A stretch of 64,000 nucleotides of DNA from Camarhynchus parvulus. Taxonomy: Eukaryota; Chordata; Aves; Passeriformes; Thraupidae. A model generated the notes under the pieces. The model was not told the DNA's origin and searched no databases. It saw only the letters and a list, made by a program, of their open reading frames with translations. The stretch lies in assembly GCF_901933205.1 (NCBI RefSeq), contig NC_044573.1, forward strand, positions 86,696,546 to 86,760,545. Direction: 5' to 3'. The position numbers and the translations under genes were made by a program. The stretch's first letter is position 1. Each line of letters begins with the position of its first letter. Of this stretch, positions 1 to 34,900 are shown in pieces.

Positions 1-3000
1 TGCTATGGCAAGCCTCATGCCTTTCCTGTCAATGTTATACAGTTAAACTTGAGAGTAAAGAATAATGTTTAATTTAGATACAAGTTATGTGAAGTTGCTT
101 TGTCTCCAAAAAGGAGGAGAAGGGGGAAAACTTTCAAAGATATTTCTGGAAGAATAGTCTTTAACAATACTGGTGATGCAAAATTAACAATTTCATCAAA
201 ACCAAATCTAGTTACTTTGCTTTCTAGTTGTTTTTCCAGCTTCTCTTGTATTCCAACGTAGAACCACAGGACTTCATGTGTGTGAAGATCAGCTTGTTTT
301 GAAATAAGGAAGTGCCCTCAATTAGGAAATTATACTTCCTGTAATTTCTAACTCATCTAAGAATTTCTGGCATTCAGTACCTAAGAATTTGCATAGATCA
401 CTCTCCCCTATTGCATGGTGTGGACAGAAGGTCTCTCAGTTCTGTCAGATTAGTTTTACAAAAGTTCATCAGTGCTCTTTTTTATCATTCACATTGTAAA
501 ACAAGTTTCTATGAGCAAAAAGTAACCAAGGCAGGACTATTCTGCTACTTGTAGGTTCCCATATAATGGATATGAATTCTTATGTGGCCGATACTGCTTC
601 TGTTGCATTGGAAATGTCATTACACCAAAATCCCACATGGAGCTGGTTGTTCAGGCACAGGGAAGATAGGTTGCTGCAGGTACAGTAGCTGGGTGAAGTG
701 AGGCAGACTCAGGGAAGAACTGAAGTGGTAATTAACTCTGAAAATGGGTACATGCTACAGGAGCTCTTGAGACAATCCAACTTTAAGCAGCTAATTTGAT
801 AGAGTGGTTTGGGTTGGTTGGAAGGGACCTTCAGAGATCATCTAATCCACCCCTTCTGTTGTGGGCAGGAATGCCTCTCATTAGATATGGTTGCTCAAAG
901 CCCTGTTCTGTCTGACTTTGGTTTCTAGGGAGGAGGCATCTGCAGCTCCTCAGTGTCCTGTTACAGTGTCTCACCGCCCTCATTGTAAAAAATTGCTTCT
1001 CCTGACTGAAGAATGCCGACTCTCTGAGCCTGTTCTCACAGGATAGGTGCTCCAGTCCTCTCATCATTTTTGTGGCCCTCCTCTCCAGCATACTGTGCCT
1101 TTCCTGTGCTGGGGCCCCTGGAGCTGGATGCAGTGCTCCAGGTGGGGTCTCAGCAGGGCAGAATAGAATCCCTTCCCTTGACCTGCTGGCCACACTGTTT
1201 TTTTATGCAGACCAGGATGATGTGGTTGATGTAGCCTTGGAAGTTTGGACATTTGGTCTTTTCAGGGTCTGTGTGCAGTTGAGGAAAGAGTCACGAGAGG
1301 AGAAGAGAAAGAGGGTTTTTTTGGGAGTGATTTGTAACAGGAGCCTATCCCAAAGGTATATGCTGTCCCTTCAAATACTTAGAGTCTGAGTAAGTGGTAT
1401 TTTGAGAGCTAGCTAGTTATTGATTAACTCTGTCATTTTCCTGGAGAATAAAAGCTGCTAAACACCAGGCTCTCAGTGCATTGTTGATCTGCAGCTGGAA
1501 GCCTTGTGGGATGGGAGTAGCTTACTGCGATCCTGTCACATGAGTTTGTAGTCATCTAACTAGCCCCAGCTGTGTCTTGGGGCAGGGACATGTTACTGGT
1601 AGTTTTATTTGGCCAGTGGCAATGGGCTGGAATATATTTAAATATGTCTAGTTTAATGCATTTTTATGCCATTGTTAGACTACCACAGTTACCTTATGTC
1701 TTGGAATACCCTTAAATAGACAGAGAAACCATATTCTTTTTCTGCACAAAAAAAAGAGGACAGTAAATTGCCTAGTTTAGAGTCCTTTCCTTCCCAGTGT
1801 ACTGTCATGATGGATGTTTCAGTGTATGTGCTGTATACCCAGGCAGGTATAATACCAGTAATCTTCAGATGCTGGCCCAGTGAACTGAAATCTTCATCTC
1901 TTCCAGCTTTGCTTTCTTATTTCCCAAAGCCTGTGCTCTTGTTGTGCTGGCTCAGCTGTGTGCTGCTTTTGACACAAGGTGAAAAAGTGTAGCTTTTATT
2001 AATCAAGAGAAGGACTTTGTTCAGCTTTTATTGACTGAGCATCTTCAGCTTTTATATAAATTCTTTTTTGTCATTTACCTTTTTTTCTCCTAGCTTTTCC
2101 CACATTCTCTTTCCATGTCCATAATTTTAGCTTTTTTTTTTCTTCCCACAAGGAAATAGCATATGTCTTATCATGCTTCCCAGTGCCTCTCTCAGAAACC
2201 TTTGCTGGTCTCTGCCAAGTGCTTGGAGCTCTTAGTCTTTTTGCAGGGGCTGTGACAGAAATGAGGTGTGTGTATTGTGCTGTCTGTTGTTACTCTTAAG
2301 GCTGACTTTCTGTCCCCGTGGATAGAGGAATATGCTGCAACTGTCCCTCAAGGTTAAAGTTCTAGGATAAACTCATAGCAGTTTTGTATTCTATAACTTT
2401 AAAAAATAAACCACATTTAATGTCTGCTGTACACTGAAAATGTAATTTCATCCAGAGTAACTACAGAACAGCTTTTTTTTTTCTCCTTTTTTTTTTTTTT
2501 ACTTCAGTGATGTTTTTAAACCTATTGCAGTAAATCTCTGTTGTTTAGAGAGTCATCTGTCAGTGAAAAGGTTGTTTTGTGGAACATGGTGGTGCTGATA
2601 ATCCCATTGTAATCAGTCCAAAATGACTTGCTTTGAAAGAAAAAGAGCAACAGGCTTTGTTTCTGGTTTTAGTGGATGATTCTCGTCTACTTTTTGTTTT
2701 AGAGTAGACTGCTGCTGTTGATGAAGGAATATTTGTGGTATTCCCTATTGTAGATTGTGTTGAATTGCACGTTTCTCTTTCAAATCCTGGCAGGAATGAT
2801 CCGGAAAGACACTTCCAGCATTTTTGCCTACTTTGTTGCTATTAGTTTTGTTCTCATTTATTGATTTCACATTCTCTTCATTTCTCTAGCTCACACAATG
2901 AATACCAATATCTACAGTTACTGTAGGTAGATTGCTGAACAATTATTTCTGGTTTGTACTGAAACTGACATTTTTAGCCATGTTGTACCTTTAAATTCAA

Positions 3001-6000
3001 CTTGGTTCCAGCCTTACACCAGAAGTTGTCTGGAATGCTGAGATGGAAAACTTGTAATTATTTCAGTTACCTTCATCCTCTGCTTGGTTTGTCTGTTTCC
3101 TTGTGCTCAGTAATTTCACACACGTGCTCAGTGTTTGAGGTCTGTGTGGTAGCTTTTGTACTGAGAATTATTACAATATTAATGCTTTTTTCAACTGTGG
3201 TGAAATAATTCCTTCTGATAGTGGTTTTTTTTTGTATGTTTGTTTTTTGTTTTTTTTTTTTCCTCTTTTTGCTGTTGTTGTTTTGGGGATTTTTTTCTCC
3301 TTTAGAAGATAAATTACATTTGCTTGTGCATTTTCTGTTGGATTTTTTTGGGGGAGTGAGGACTGTTTGTTGGAAAGCAGCCTGCAATGCTCTGTGGTGC
3401 GTTTGCATTTCTAAATGCAGTTGGTGAACAGCTGCTGATGGATCTTTCTTTAGGCTGAGTAAATTAGATTGCTACTGCCTTTGTGTTTTATGGTAACTTC
3501 CAATGACTGATTTTTCTCTACAAGATAGAATTAGGGGAAGATTCTGAAATCCATCAGGTATGGCTTGCTTTAGTTCTTTTCAGGGACTTTAGAAATACTG
3601 GACTGGCAGTGCACCTGTAAAATTAAGGATGTAGGGAAAAAAAATTATTTCATTTAGTATATTGTGAAAAATAGCTATTTGTAGCTGAGAAGAGGAAGGA
3701 TTGCACTTTCTGGAGGGAGTGTTACTAAATCAGAAAAGATATTTGAAAAATAACAAGTCGTGTTGACTTTTTCTTGCAAAATACTTAAAATTGTGTTTCT
3801 TAACAGAACATAAAATCAGGAAAATGTTAGTACATACACAATTTGTTAAGACCCCATTGGTAAGTGTAAGGATGAGCTATACCTCTGCTTTTCAACATAT
3901 TAGAGATTAGTGCTTCAGTACGTCATCCTGTCTTTTATATGGTGCTGTTTTATACAGTAGTTGTCACATTTTAGGTTGCAGCACATGGGTTTGCTGGGAG
4001 CCGTTTCTGTAACTAGTCACGATATAAGAATAATAAGTGGGAAATTTCCTTTCATTTTCTCACCTCTTTATGAAATGGATCCATTTTAAACATGGTATTT
4101 CACTCTAATAATGCAGCTTTGCTGGTTTAAACTTCACAGACTTAGGTCTCTATGTTGATGGGAAGCTTAATTTTGCTTATTAGGGTCTGCTTATATTCCA
4201 AGGACTCAAGACCTTGGAAGAAGTAGAAAGGATAAAGGAGTGTGGGGCAGTATCATTTCTTTTGTTCAAGGGTGGAGTTAGGGTTGTGAACATGCTCTGG
4301 GTGAGAGTAGCTGTAGAATAAATAAAGCATTTCTCCCTCAGAAAGCTGTGTCCTTAGAGATGAAAACATAATCTGGCAGGTTGCTGACTCCCACAAGAAG
4401 AGAACCTAGGCTGGGACTGTGGTGGGCCACAGTCACTCTGCAGAGATGCTCACAAGGTACTCACAGGGGCACAGCTGCCAGGGAGTGCTGACAGTGCTGC
4501 AGCACAGCTGCCTTCCTTGCACCTTCTTGGCAGCTGTACTGGCCCAGGTGTTTAAGAGGATTTATTCTGTTTTGGATTGAGGATCTGTGCTACTCTCCTT
4601 GCGGGGTTATTTTTAAGCAGGATCAGTTTCTTGAGCTGATTCACTGGCCTGCCCCAGTCTAATGATATGATGCAGCTGGTTAACATGGTGGTTCCCGAGT
4701 TCTTGCTGTTGAATATGTTTTTCTGACAAAGATTTCTGTTCAGCCACAGCCAAAGTGGTGTCTGAGGTAAGAAAAGAAATTAAGAGATTGCACCATTTTA
4801 CTCATCAACACTTAGCGTGCTGGGGAGGGAGATGAGTAGATGTGGGGTGATGTGTAAACACAAGATTACAAGGCAGCTTGGAGGTGTGCACATCCCTTTT
4901 GTATTCTCTTGATAAAAATGAATCATGGACCTCACCTAATATAAGCTTGAAGAGAAAGTGGAACATTCAAAAGAAGGTGGAAAGAGATTTCTAGAAAACC
5001 TGCAAACATGAATGTAATGGCAGTCTGTGGGTGGCAATGCCAGCAAGAGCAGACCCACATTCCTTTTGGAGAGAAGGGTTCTCATCACCCCTTTCCTCTC
5101 CCACTTGTTTGGACTCATTGAGGATGCTGGATACCCTGTCCCATCTTGACTTGTGTTTTATAGTGTTAAAATTTTTATGTGTGAATATTCTGTTGTGATG
5201 TTGGAGTGATGGCTTGCTTCTTTCTGTCAATGATTTTGAGTGGCAGTAGCAGAATTATTTTCACTTATCTTTTAATTGAATTTGTAATAGACTTCTACTA
5301 AAGTATCTTTGTCTGTATGGTATATTTAAACTATACTTCTGGAGGGATACAGAACCCAATGAGTAAAATGTGCTTATTTTAATAGCTGGAAAGGGCTGCT
5401 GAGACCGTAATCAAAGCTCCTATGAGATTTCATTCACTGTTTTTTTGAATGCAGTATCAAACAGGTGCATGAGATAAGGCTTTATTTTTCAGACACCATC
5501 AAAAGTCAATCCATGAAAAATCTTCTTTGCCTTTTAGCTAATCATTACATCAATTCTGTTGCTTTTCTCTGCTTAGATAACTGTACTGAAGTTGCAATGT
5601 GAAGATTTCTTTTTTTTTTGAGGTTTAAGTTTTATCATCAGCTGTTTTTTTACTGGAGCTAACTAATTATTCTGTAATTTGGTAAGCTGGTATTGTTTGA
5701 GATGAGAAAATATTTCAGTTTTATGTAGTCTTAATGCATGGACTTGTTTGGCTTTTTTTCCCTAAAATGTACAATTTAGAATTAACATCTATTTCAAATT
5801 TAGTGGAATTCTTGTTTTTTATCTAGATTTTATTCAAGGCCTAGCACACTGTCTCCCTTCCCTGCACACCAGGACAGAACATATTTCTGTTGTCGAAAAC
5901 TTGTTTGCAGTCACCATATCTGATTTTCATTTTTCCCTGTGATGGCGGAGGATTAGAGCAGATTATAGTGTTGGAATAATGTCTGACTCCCTGTGTTCCA

Positions 6001-6510
6001 TTTAGTCATAAATAAACCCCTGAGAAATCTGAATGTTGCTATGGTGATGCTAGTAAAAGCCTGGGATCTGGAGTAAGCGAGCCGCTTAGCAGCATAATGT
6101 CACTTAGAGTAATGAGCATGCTGTCATTAGGCCAGTGATGGGCTTACCTGGTGCTCTCTAACTTTGGTAGCCCATGCCACATTCTGAAAGCCAGTAAGTA
6201 AAAGCAGTTCATTTATAATATACCATACTCTGTTTAGTAGTTTGCAACTACAAACCTTTTAACAAATAGAAATCTGTGTTTTGTCTGTTTACTTCCTAGC
6301 TTTAATGTGTTGAAATATCACAGAGAAACAAGCAAAAACTTATTCTTTCTATTCTGCCTTTCACAAGATGATCTGGTGTAATTAAAACAACAAAAAATCA
6401 GTTTATAGCGACTTGTTTTAAACTGTGTGAACGCACATTTTTCTTCATAGAATCTGGAATATAAAAAATAAAATGGTATTAAAATGTGTTTTTTTGGGTT
6501 TTTTTTTTAG
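1..6510 (+). other. LRRC1: LRRC1 intron (5' end outside window)
   Basis: AT-rich intron sequence with one CR1 fragment (801-1240) and several T-runs. The LRRC1 exons coding for the N-terminal repeats were looked for and not found, so they lie upstream. Confidence 0.85.
801..1240 (-). mobile_element. CR1-type LINE 3' fragment
   Basis: The left edge reads tttgggttgg...ggaagggacctt, the reverse complement of the CR1 3' end. Phrases such as gctccagtcctctcatcatttttgtggc follow the CR1 ORF2 end in reverse. The minus-strand frame has residues like EHLSCENRLRESAFFSQEK, a decayed version of the CR1 C-terminal region. It is truncated and inactive. Confidence 0.88.
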
Positions 6511-27839
<21,329 letters not shown>

Positions 27840-28849
27840 AGTTCCATCTCCAGATTTTACCTCCTGTGTCTTCCCCTGCTGTTGAAATGTTCCTGTCGTC
27901 TCCTGGGACCTCACTGAGCCCCTTTTTGTTTTAAACCAGAACCTGATTCATCGTCTCCATACACACGAAAAGTGCAGCCCGCTGGAAGAAAGTGCCTTAT
28001 TTCATCCAGGCAGTGAACCAGTAATTTCCAAATCAATATTGTAATTTTAATAGTCCTAGGCTTTTTTAAGTTTAATACACTACTGTATGCAGAATACAAT
28101 ATTTTTGTCTTAAACACAGGGGAAATAATGCTTTTCTTTTCCAGAGTGCTGGGATATCTTCTTCCCAGTGGCTGGATGTGCTGGTGAGAAATATAGTTTT
28201 GTGGGAAATCGATACACTTTTTTATTTTTTTGGCAGCTCAGATGGTGTAAATTTTAAATTTTTGTATAGGACTTTCATAACAAGATGATGTATTTCATTT
28301 TTAAGAGAAAATTTATCTTGAGCAGTACATATTTTAGTATTTGTGGAAGAGAACAAGTTTCATGGACAACTGTATTCATTTGTTTGTACCACCCATTGTG
28401 CCTTATTGTGTTTGGTATGTCATATTAGTCTTAAATATAGCAATTCTTGAGGAAAGTGAGTAGATTTGGTCTCTTGCTTTAGATATGTTTTTCTTTTTGG
28501 ACAGTAATTTGTCGGAAATTTTACAGCACAGAACTTATGTTTATATTATGGGGTCTTAGGATGTGAAGCACAAATGTTAGTTTTGTTGTAAACAGAATTA
28601 AGATGAAATGACCAAACTGCTATTGTTTATTACATAATGCACTCACACTTTAACTTAGTTGTAATGAAACATCTTGGTTTGGATGCCTTGTTGCATTGCA
28701 GTCACTAGAAATTCATGCTTCCATTGTTTTTTTTTAAATGTGCCATCTGTAAAATAACTTGAAAAACATCACAACAGACTTTCAGAAGCACAGTATGAAA
28801 TTAGTTTTATGTATTACACAAGAAAGCATGATTCTTTAAAGTGCTTTGG

Positions 28850-28875
28850 TGGTTTTATAAAAATTTATAAAACCA
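28850..28875 (+). repeat. Perfect 12-bp inverted repeat abutting the poly(A) signal
   Basis: The arms 28850-28861 and 28864-28875 are fully complementary with a 2-base loop. The stem is AT-rich with two central G:C pairs. It ends one base before the AATAAA hexamer, so it would form a hairpin in the LRRC1 3' UTR. Confidence 0.8.
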
Positions 28876-28876
28876 T

Positions 28877-28882
28877 AATAAA
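28877..28882 (+). terminator. LRRC1: Poly(A) signal AATAAA of LRRC1
   Basis: A canonical AATAAA hexamer lies about 1.04 kb after the LRRC1 stop, a plausible UTR length. No transcript data are available to confirm use. Confidence 0.6.
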
Positions 28883-28905
28883 AACATCTTTAAAAGCTTC
28901 AGTAG

Positions 28906-31900
28906 ATGTGATGTATCATTAAAACAGCAATTAAAGTATCTCTGCATTAATGCTGTCATTGTAACTTTGTTGCACTTCAATTGCCCAATGCTGATTCCAA
29001 GGTCTTACTAAATCTGTGGGTTTTGATTTGTTTATAAAGGTAAGTATTAACTGAGTTTAATTCAGTAAATAATTTTGTAAAAGCCTGATAAAAACTGATG
29101 TTCATGTCTCTGGGTTCTGTTCATTTCTCTTCCCCAAGATTCCTCATTTAAGCTTCAAGACATGGTTTTGCAGGAGGATGCTGGAGGTTTGTAGGTGTTA
29201 GGTCAGTTCAGTGGTAGTGCAGTTTTATTCTTCTCAAGGGAGAGTTCTCCTGGTTATTCTTGGTAAGCTGCTGTTAAAATAAAACCAAAAATAAAAGCAG
29301 GTTTTGGTACAGCTGACTCCAGCCGTGGGTAGAATTTTCTTTTTACAGTACTTACTGGAATCGGCACAACAGAAGTTTAAAAGTGTAGTAAACCCTGTAC
29401 CCAAGAAAGCAGCAACAAACCCATTTGAGATGAAAGGAAGTTCCTGAAAAAGACAGTTCCTAAAAAAAGCCAAAGGCAGCAAGACTCTGTGATGCCAGTT
29501 TCTTATTTGGAGGCCGTGGCTTGTTTTGTTTTTAGCATCTGCTCCATCAGCAAGATGAATGTGTAAAGCCTTGCCTGACCTGCCACCAGATGAAAATAAT
29601 GAATTGCCCTTGTGTACCTACTGCAGTCAGAACGAGATGTAAATCCTGTTGCAGCTCTGTGACATGTGCTCTGTTGTTTGCTTTTGGTACATTCCAGCAG
29701 GCTCGTGGAGGCTGCTGCAGCCCACAAACTCACCACAGGGCAAGCACTACTTGCTGCATCCACTTGGGCACAAAGTAACTGGTCAGCAGTCAGTATTTTT
29801 TACTTTGGTGATTTTTTTTTTTTTTTTTAAATAGTGGAAGGAATATTTGTTGTGGATTCTCTGGCTTCAGATAAATGAGTGAGTGATGCAGGTTGGTTGC
29901 CTTCATTTGGAACAGTTTCACACTCCTGCACCCAAGGGTGGCTGGTATTGTTTCCTTATGGTCATCTCAGCCAAAGATGGGGGGTATGATGGGTGTATTG
30001 CATATTGAAGGTGTTTCCCTCCACTCAGTTGTAAAAGAAAATTAATTGAGCTCAGACTAGAATCCAACAATTGCTTAATGAGAGATTAGAGGAGCTGAAG
30101 TCCATCATCAGGCCAGCCAGCTGCTATCCCCAGAGGAGTGTTGGCATTCCTTGCTTTTCACTGCCATCTTTCTTCACTTTGTTAACCTGTGTAGTGGAAA
30201 TCTGGATTTTTGTTATGTTTTTTCAGTCAGTGTCTGGGGAGAGATAAAGGAGGAGGTGTATTTTTCAGGCTTCTGCAGTAATACTGTGTAGCACAGTATC
30301 TCATTAATGTCTTTTGTTTATGCTTTTTGGTGAGGCAGTTTGAGATTCTGCTCTGCTGCAGGTAGTTCAGCAGTGTATACAAGGTGTGTAGTGTTTGAGT
30401 CTGGCAGTGGGTGTAATTACCAGGGTGCACCTTGAGGTATGGCAACAGCCAGTGGTGGTATGGAATAAGAGCAGATCAAGTGTTGTTTTCCAGGGCTGAC
30501 AAGATGCTTGGATTCTTGCTGTGCAGAGACAAGTGGCTACTCTCTCCTCCTAATGCTGGTTCAGAGTGTCTTGTCTGTCATTCTATTTGATAAACCCCCA
30601 TCAGTCTAGACCTCAGGAGTCCCTCTCATCTCTTGAGTGATCCATGTGTGTGCCATTTTATAGAGTGGTTGAAGTACCCTTCTCCACCCAACAGCGCTGA
30701 TAACATTCCAGGCAGTTTTAACTCTGTTTTATAGCCAGAAAAAGTTGATGAGACATGTTCTGATGTGTGTCTGTCCTTGAAAGTATTCTCTCTTCCTAAT
30801 CTCTGTTGTTTTTTTTTCTCTTGCTGCTGCTGTGAGGAGCCTAAGTAGTGATTATGAGTATGACTTCTTTCTCTACAAACTTTTCCTTCTTTACTTTGTC
30901 TTTTGAGAGGTGGATTTTATGGAAAGAGGCTACAACATTTGCATGCTGTTTTATTAGCTATAAACAGGTAACCAGGGTAAATCAACTGACCACAGTGGTG
31001 GAGTGGATTTAATATTAACCTGCCAGTTACTGCATACAAGTTCTCTTTATTCAAAGTCACAATTCCTAGTCTTAAAAGGATAAGAAGAAAAAAGGCACTC
31101 TGGTGCTACCGTAGTTAGTGTAGCAATGGATTTTTCCATCCCCTGTGTGTTGCTCCAGGCTTTTCCCACAACTTCCCACAAATTTATGTGTTGAGGTTAT
31201 TTTTCTGGCTTAAGTTCCATATTTTTGATAATCAGTGTATTGTAGGAAAGTGTGTACTGGAAACTTGTATAACACTGTTCTTTCCAGCCAGTGACTTGTT
31301 TGTGTCCTGATTGGCCTGCTTCTGGTCTAGCACTGATGCTTTACCAGGGCTGGGTGAGCAGCTTTTTGCTGATCAGCTGCTTAACAGGTTTCACTACTTG
31401 GAGCTCATAATTTCAGTTTTTAAGAGAGAGTAGTGATGCCAGGAATTTAATTTTATTAAAAGTGCATTTTTTAGTATATTGGTTAATACTATCCAGGTTT
31501 GCTGTAAATGTCTGCCTGCCACTGAGACAGAAGCACACTGTTTATCAGAAATGTCTAGACCTTTTGTTAACGGAAAATTCACCACCATTCTTTGCCTTGA
31601 CTCCAGAAAATAAAATTACTTTAGTTTTTCAATTGACTTGATAAGTGTGTTTCCTATCTTCAGTTTCTGACAAACACACAAATGGGTTTCTGTGCTTGGA
31701 TTGCTGTCAGGGAATGTGACAAAAGCTGGTCTTGAATATCAGTAATTGTTTTGGGTGTTCCCTTTCTCCTGAAGCAATTGTGAAATTTTCAGTGGGACGA
31801 TGCTTTTTATTGTAAAGTCAGGGCTATAATCATTGTTCCACCAGCTGAATGAAGAATGTGATTTTTTATTTTTTCCAAAGTGGGTAGCACATGCCTCATT

Positions 31901-34900
31901 TCAGCTGCCTCTATGAGCTGCTTTGCAGGAGCCATCCTGTCTCCTCTTCTGGTGGGTGTTGGAGACACTGTTTCATTCGCTGTTGTGCACTTCTTGTGGC
32001 AGTGGGCTAGTCAGTCATGGGTTCTGCCAGAGCAGAGGGCTTGGAGGAAGGAGCTCAATGAGTGTAGCTGGACTGTGAGCTAACTTCAGGTTTGAGGGTT
32101 CAAGTCTGGTTTTGAATCTGTAACCTGTTCAGGTTGTTTGCCTCTAAACACTGTTGTTACTAGCCCATTAACTCTGGGATCTTAACAAGTAGTTTATCTT
32201 TTCCCAGGAGAAAACCTCTCCTGAAAATACAGTATCACTACTGTCCATGGAGAGAACTGTGTGGCTCCACAGTGATGTTTCAGAGAAGGGTTTTAGCAAA
32301 CCTTCCTCAGCATTAAAACCAGGAAGTGGACACCTGATGTACAGTAACCTTTGACACTATTTCTCTGATGTGCTCATCTGTTGCTGGGAATGTCGCCTTG
32401 GCTGAAATCTCTGGTGTGCAGCTGGTGCTAACAGCCAAACACAAAATGTTAGCAACGCGCACTGTGGAAGACCAGTGCTGACTGCAGTAACTTTCCTCAA
32501 GGTCCACAGATGCACACAGAGCTTGGAAATACCACTAAAGCATCAGCAGCTTGGATTTCAGTTTGTAAGCATCCCCAGTATAAGGCAGAGAAAATTTTAG
32601 TTGGACACAAAACTAATTAAATGCCTGAAAGTGTTGTCTTCTTTTTCTCCTGAAGCAAACTCAGGCAAGTTGTGGTGATGTGCTTGTGATGGAAACAGCC
32701 TGGTGCTATGATCACTCTCAGTAACTTGCCAGTTTCACTCAGTTGCAAAGTAAATGGACTGCTTTAAATCATTCTGAGGTTGCTCATAGGAGATAGGATT
32801 GTCCCATACTTCTGGGACATTCAACATTATAATCATGACTACATGCTTATAAACATGAGTGAATTTCTTTATAGTTTATTAATGGCATCCTCCTGGACTT
32901 CCACTAAGCAATTTAAAACCAAATCCAAATGAACTAACAAAAAGGTTTGTTTCAATATTACTGATGACTTTTCTTCATTCATAAAGGGAGAAGACTTCAA
33001 ATCTGAAGAGCATTTGCATAGTGGATGTTTTAGGATAACCTACAGCAATTTTTAAAATTGTATTTTCAGAAAATTAAGTCTTATCTCGATAGTTAATACT
33101 TAAGTATCTGAGTTTGAAATGAAATTGTGTATTTACTGCTAGCAAAGTGTATAAGACTTGATTCCATAATCAGTTTAGACAGCTTTTACACTGCCTCTCC
33201 TCCAGTGGAAGCATATTCAAGGATGCCTTTGTTTCAGCAGTGTTTCGTTTAGCTTTGTTTCATGTGAGTTACACAAAGCTTTCTAAGAAACGGCCTTTTG
33301 TACTTTAAAAAGGGAATGAGTCTGAAATAGTTTTTGATTAATAGAATATGTTATGTATAGTTGTACTTTGAAACAGGAAAGTGTTTATGTTCTAGGAAAT
33401 GCATCCTTAAAACAATTTTCTCTCCCATAATTGTGCTATTTAAGCAAATCATCTTTTAAATAGAAAAATAGGTGAGAATGTGTGTTTGGGGTTTTGAGTT
33501 GAATTGTAGTAGCAGGTGTATGGCCATTGAAGTGTTCCAGGTAACTGGATTCTACTTGCCAGTGGAGACCAGGCTGTGGCTGTAAGCAGGGTGTTTCATT
33601 GTCATTGTGATTTCAGAGACAAGGGAGGCTTTCATATCTTTCATATCTTGGCTTTTATTGTTAGGCCGATTTGGATTCTCTTTCATGTACCAGAATGTTT
33701 TAGGGTGATACATAGCATTTGCACACCTTTGTTTTCTGGAGGAAATTTATTCTCTAGGGCATCTCTTAGTGAGATCTTATGAGAATGGACACCTTGTGCT
33801 TTATGAGAACAATTTGTCCTCTTAACTACAGGGGTGTATGATACAGAGCAGTAGTTATGTTGTGGAGAGACTGCCTTTGAAAAGATGAAAAACATGTTGA
33901 AAGGAGGTAAAAATGTCACTTGACTTGCTGGTGAAATACTGAAGCAAAATGGTCTGTTACCAATCAGGCTCATTAACAGTGAAAAGAGAAGAAAAATGTG
34001 TTTCCATGGAACATAATAACTGCTAGGCTGATAAATATTTTCCCCCTCCAAACACTCCTGGTTTTACAAAACAAGCAGTGTTACACCACCCACATACCCA
34101 TGAAGCTTAAAGCCCTAAATACAGAATTTGCCTTCTTTTTTTCATTCCAGTTACTGTTAACAAAATGTAAATCCATGTGCATCTCACTTTGTGTTTGTTG
34201 CCAATGACTGAAACCAATAATATTTTTAATTTTTTTTGGTCTTAGCTTCCCCACATATGAAACGCAAGAAAGAACTTCCAAACTCTACCTGTGTAGTAAG
34301 AACACCAATTATAATCTGTAAAATTCTGTAAGGGGAACTGATTTTTCTTTCTTCAGATTAGGATATTTGCCTGTAGCCTCCTGTCTCAAAGCATGGTCCT
34401 GTAGTATTTAATAAAATGAGAATGAGCTAATAAATTACTGGAAGTTTTTAAAGAGAGCTTCATTTTTGGAGTACAAATCTGCTATCTATTACCTGAATGA
34501 CATTGAGGGGTAATGGAAGCTTGTTGCCATCTAAATCAGTTTTCATTAATACATCAGAATAAGGAATTGGTTTCATTTTTGTCAGGGGAAACAAAATCCA
34601 GTAAAAAAATCAAATGAAGAGGTTGAATTCACTATCTTAATTCCAGCCCTCTCCCTTTTGTTTCATCAAAATGGATCAAGTTTTAAAAAACAATTGGGGA
34701 TTAAGATTTGTTTGCAAAACAATATTAGCCTGCACTCACAGCAGTAGTATTCATTGGCTTGGTTACTCCATTTTACTTTGTGGAAGTATAATTCATGTGT
34801 TTTTCATATAGCAGGTACATACAAGTGTAGACTAAAGGGCATTTCTAATTGTTGCAGTCCATCTTTTACTATTGATACAACCAAATCATGAAACTGCTTT

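Larger units (their letters stand above)
27840..28905 (+). other. LRRC1: LRRC1 3' UTR (end approximate)
   Basis: This is AT-rich sequence after the stop without a credible open frame. The end is set just after the AATAAA at 28877. A later ATTAAA at 28930 could be an alternative. Confidence 0.7.

Noticed and set aside
831..1193. 120-codon minus-strand frame
   Set aside because: It is the decayed ORF2 end of a CR1 LINE, not a host gene.
3526..3558. Exon-like segment IELGEDSEIHQ between acag-like site and gtatgg
   Set aside because: Only 33 bp; it does not match the LRRC1 sequence expected before LYNLASLEL.
32095..32140. Possible tRNA B-box (gggttcaagtc)
   Set aside because: No matching A-box or acceptor stem is present.
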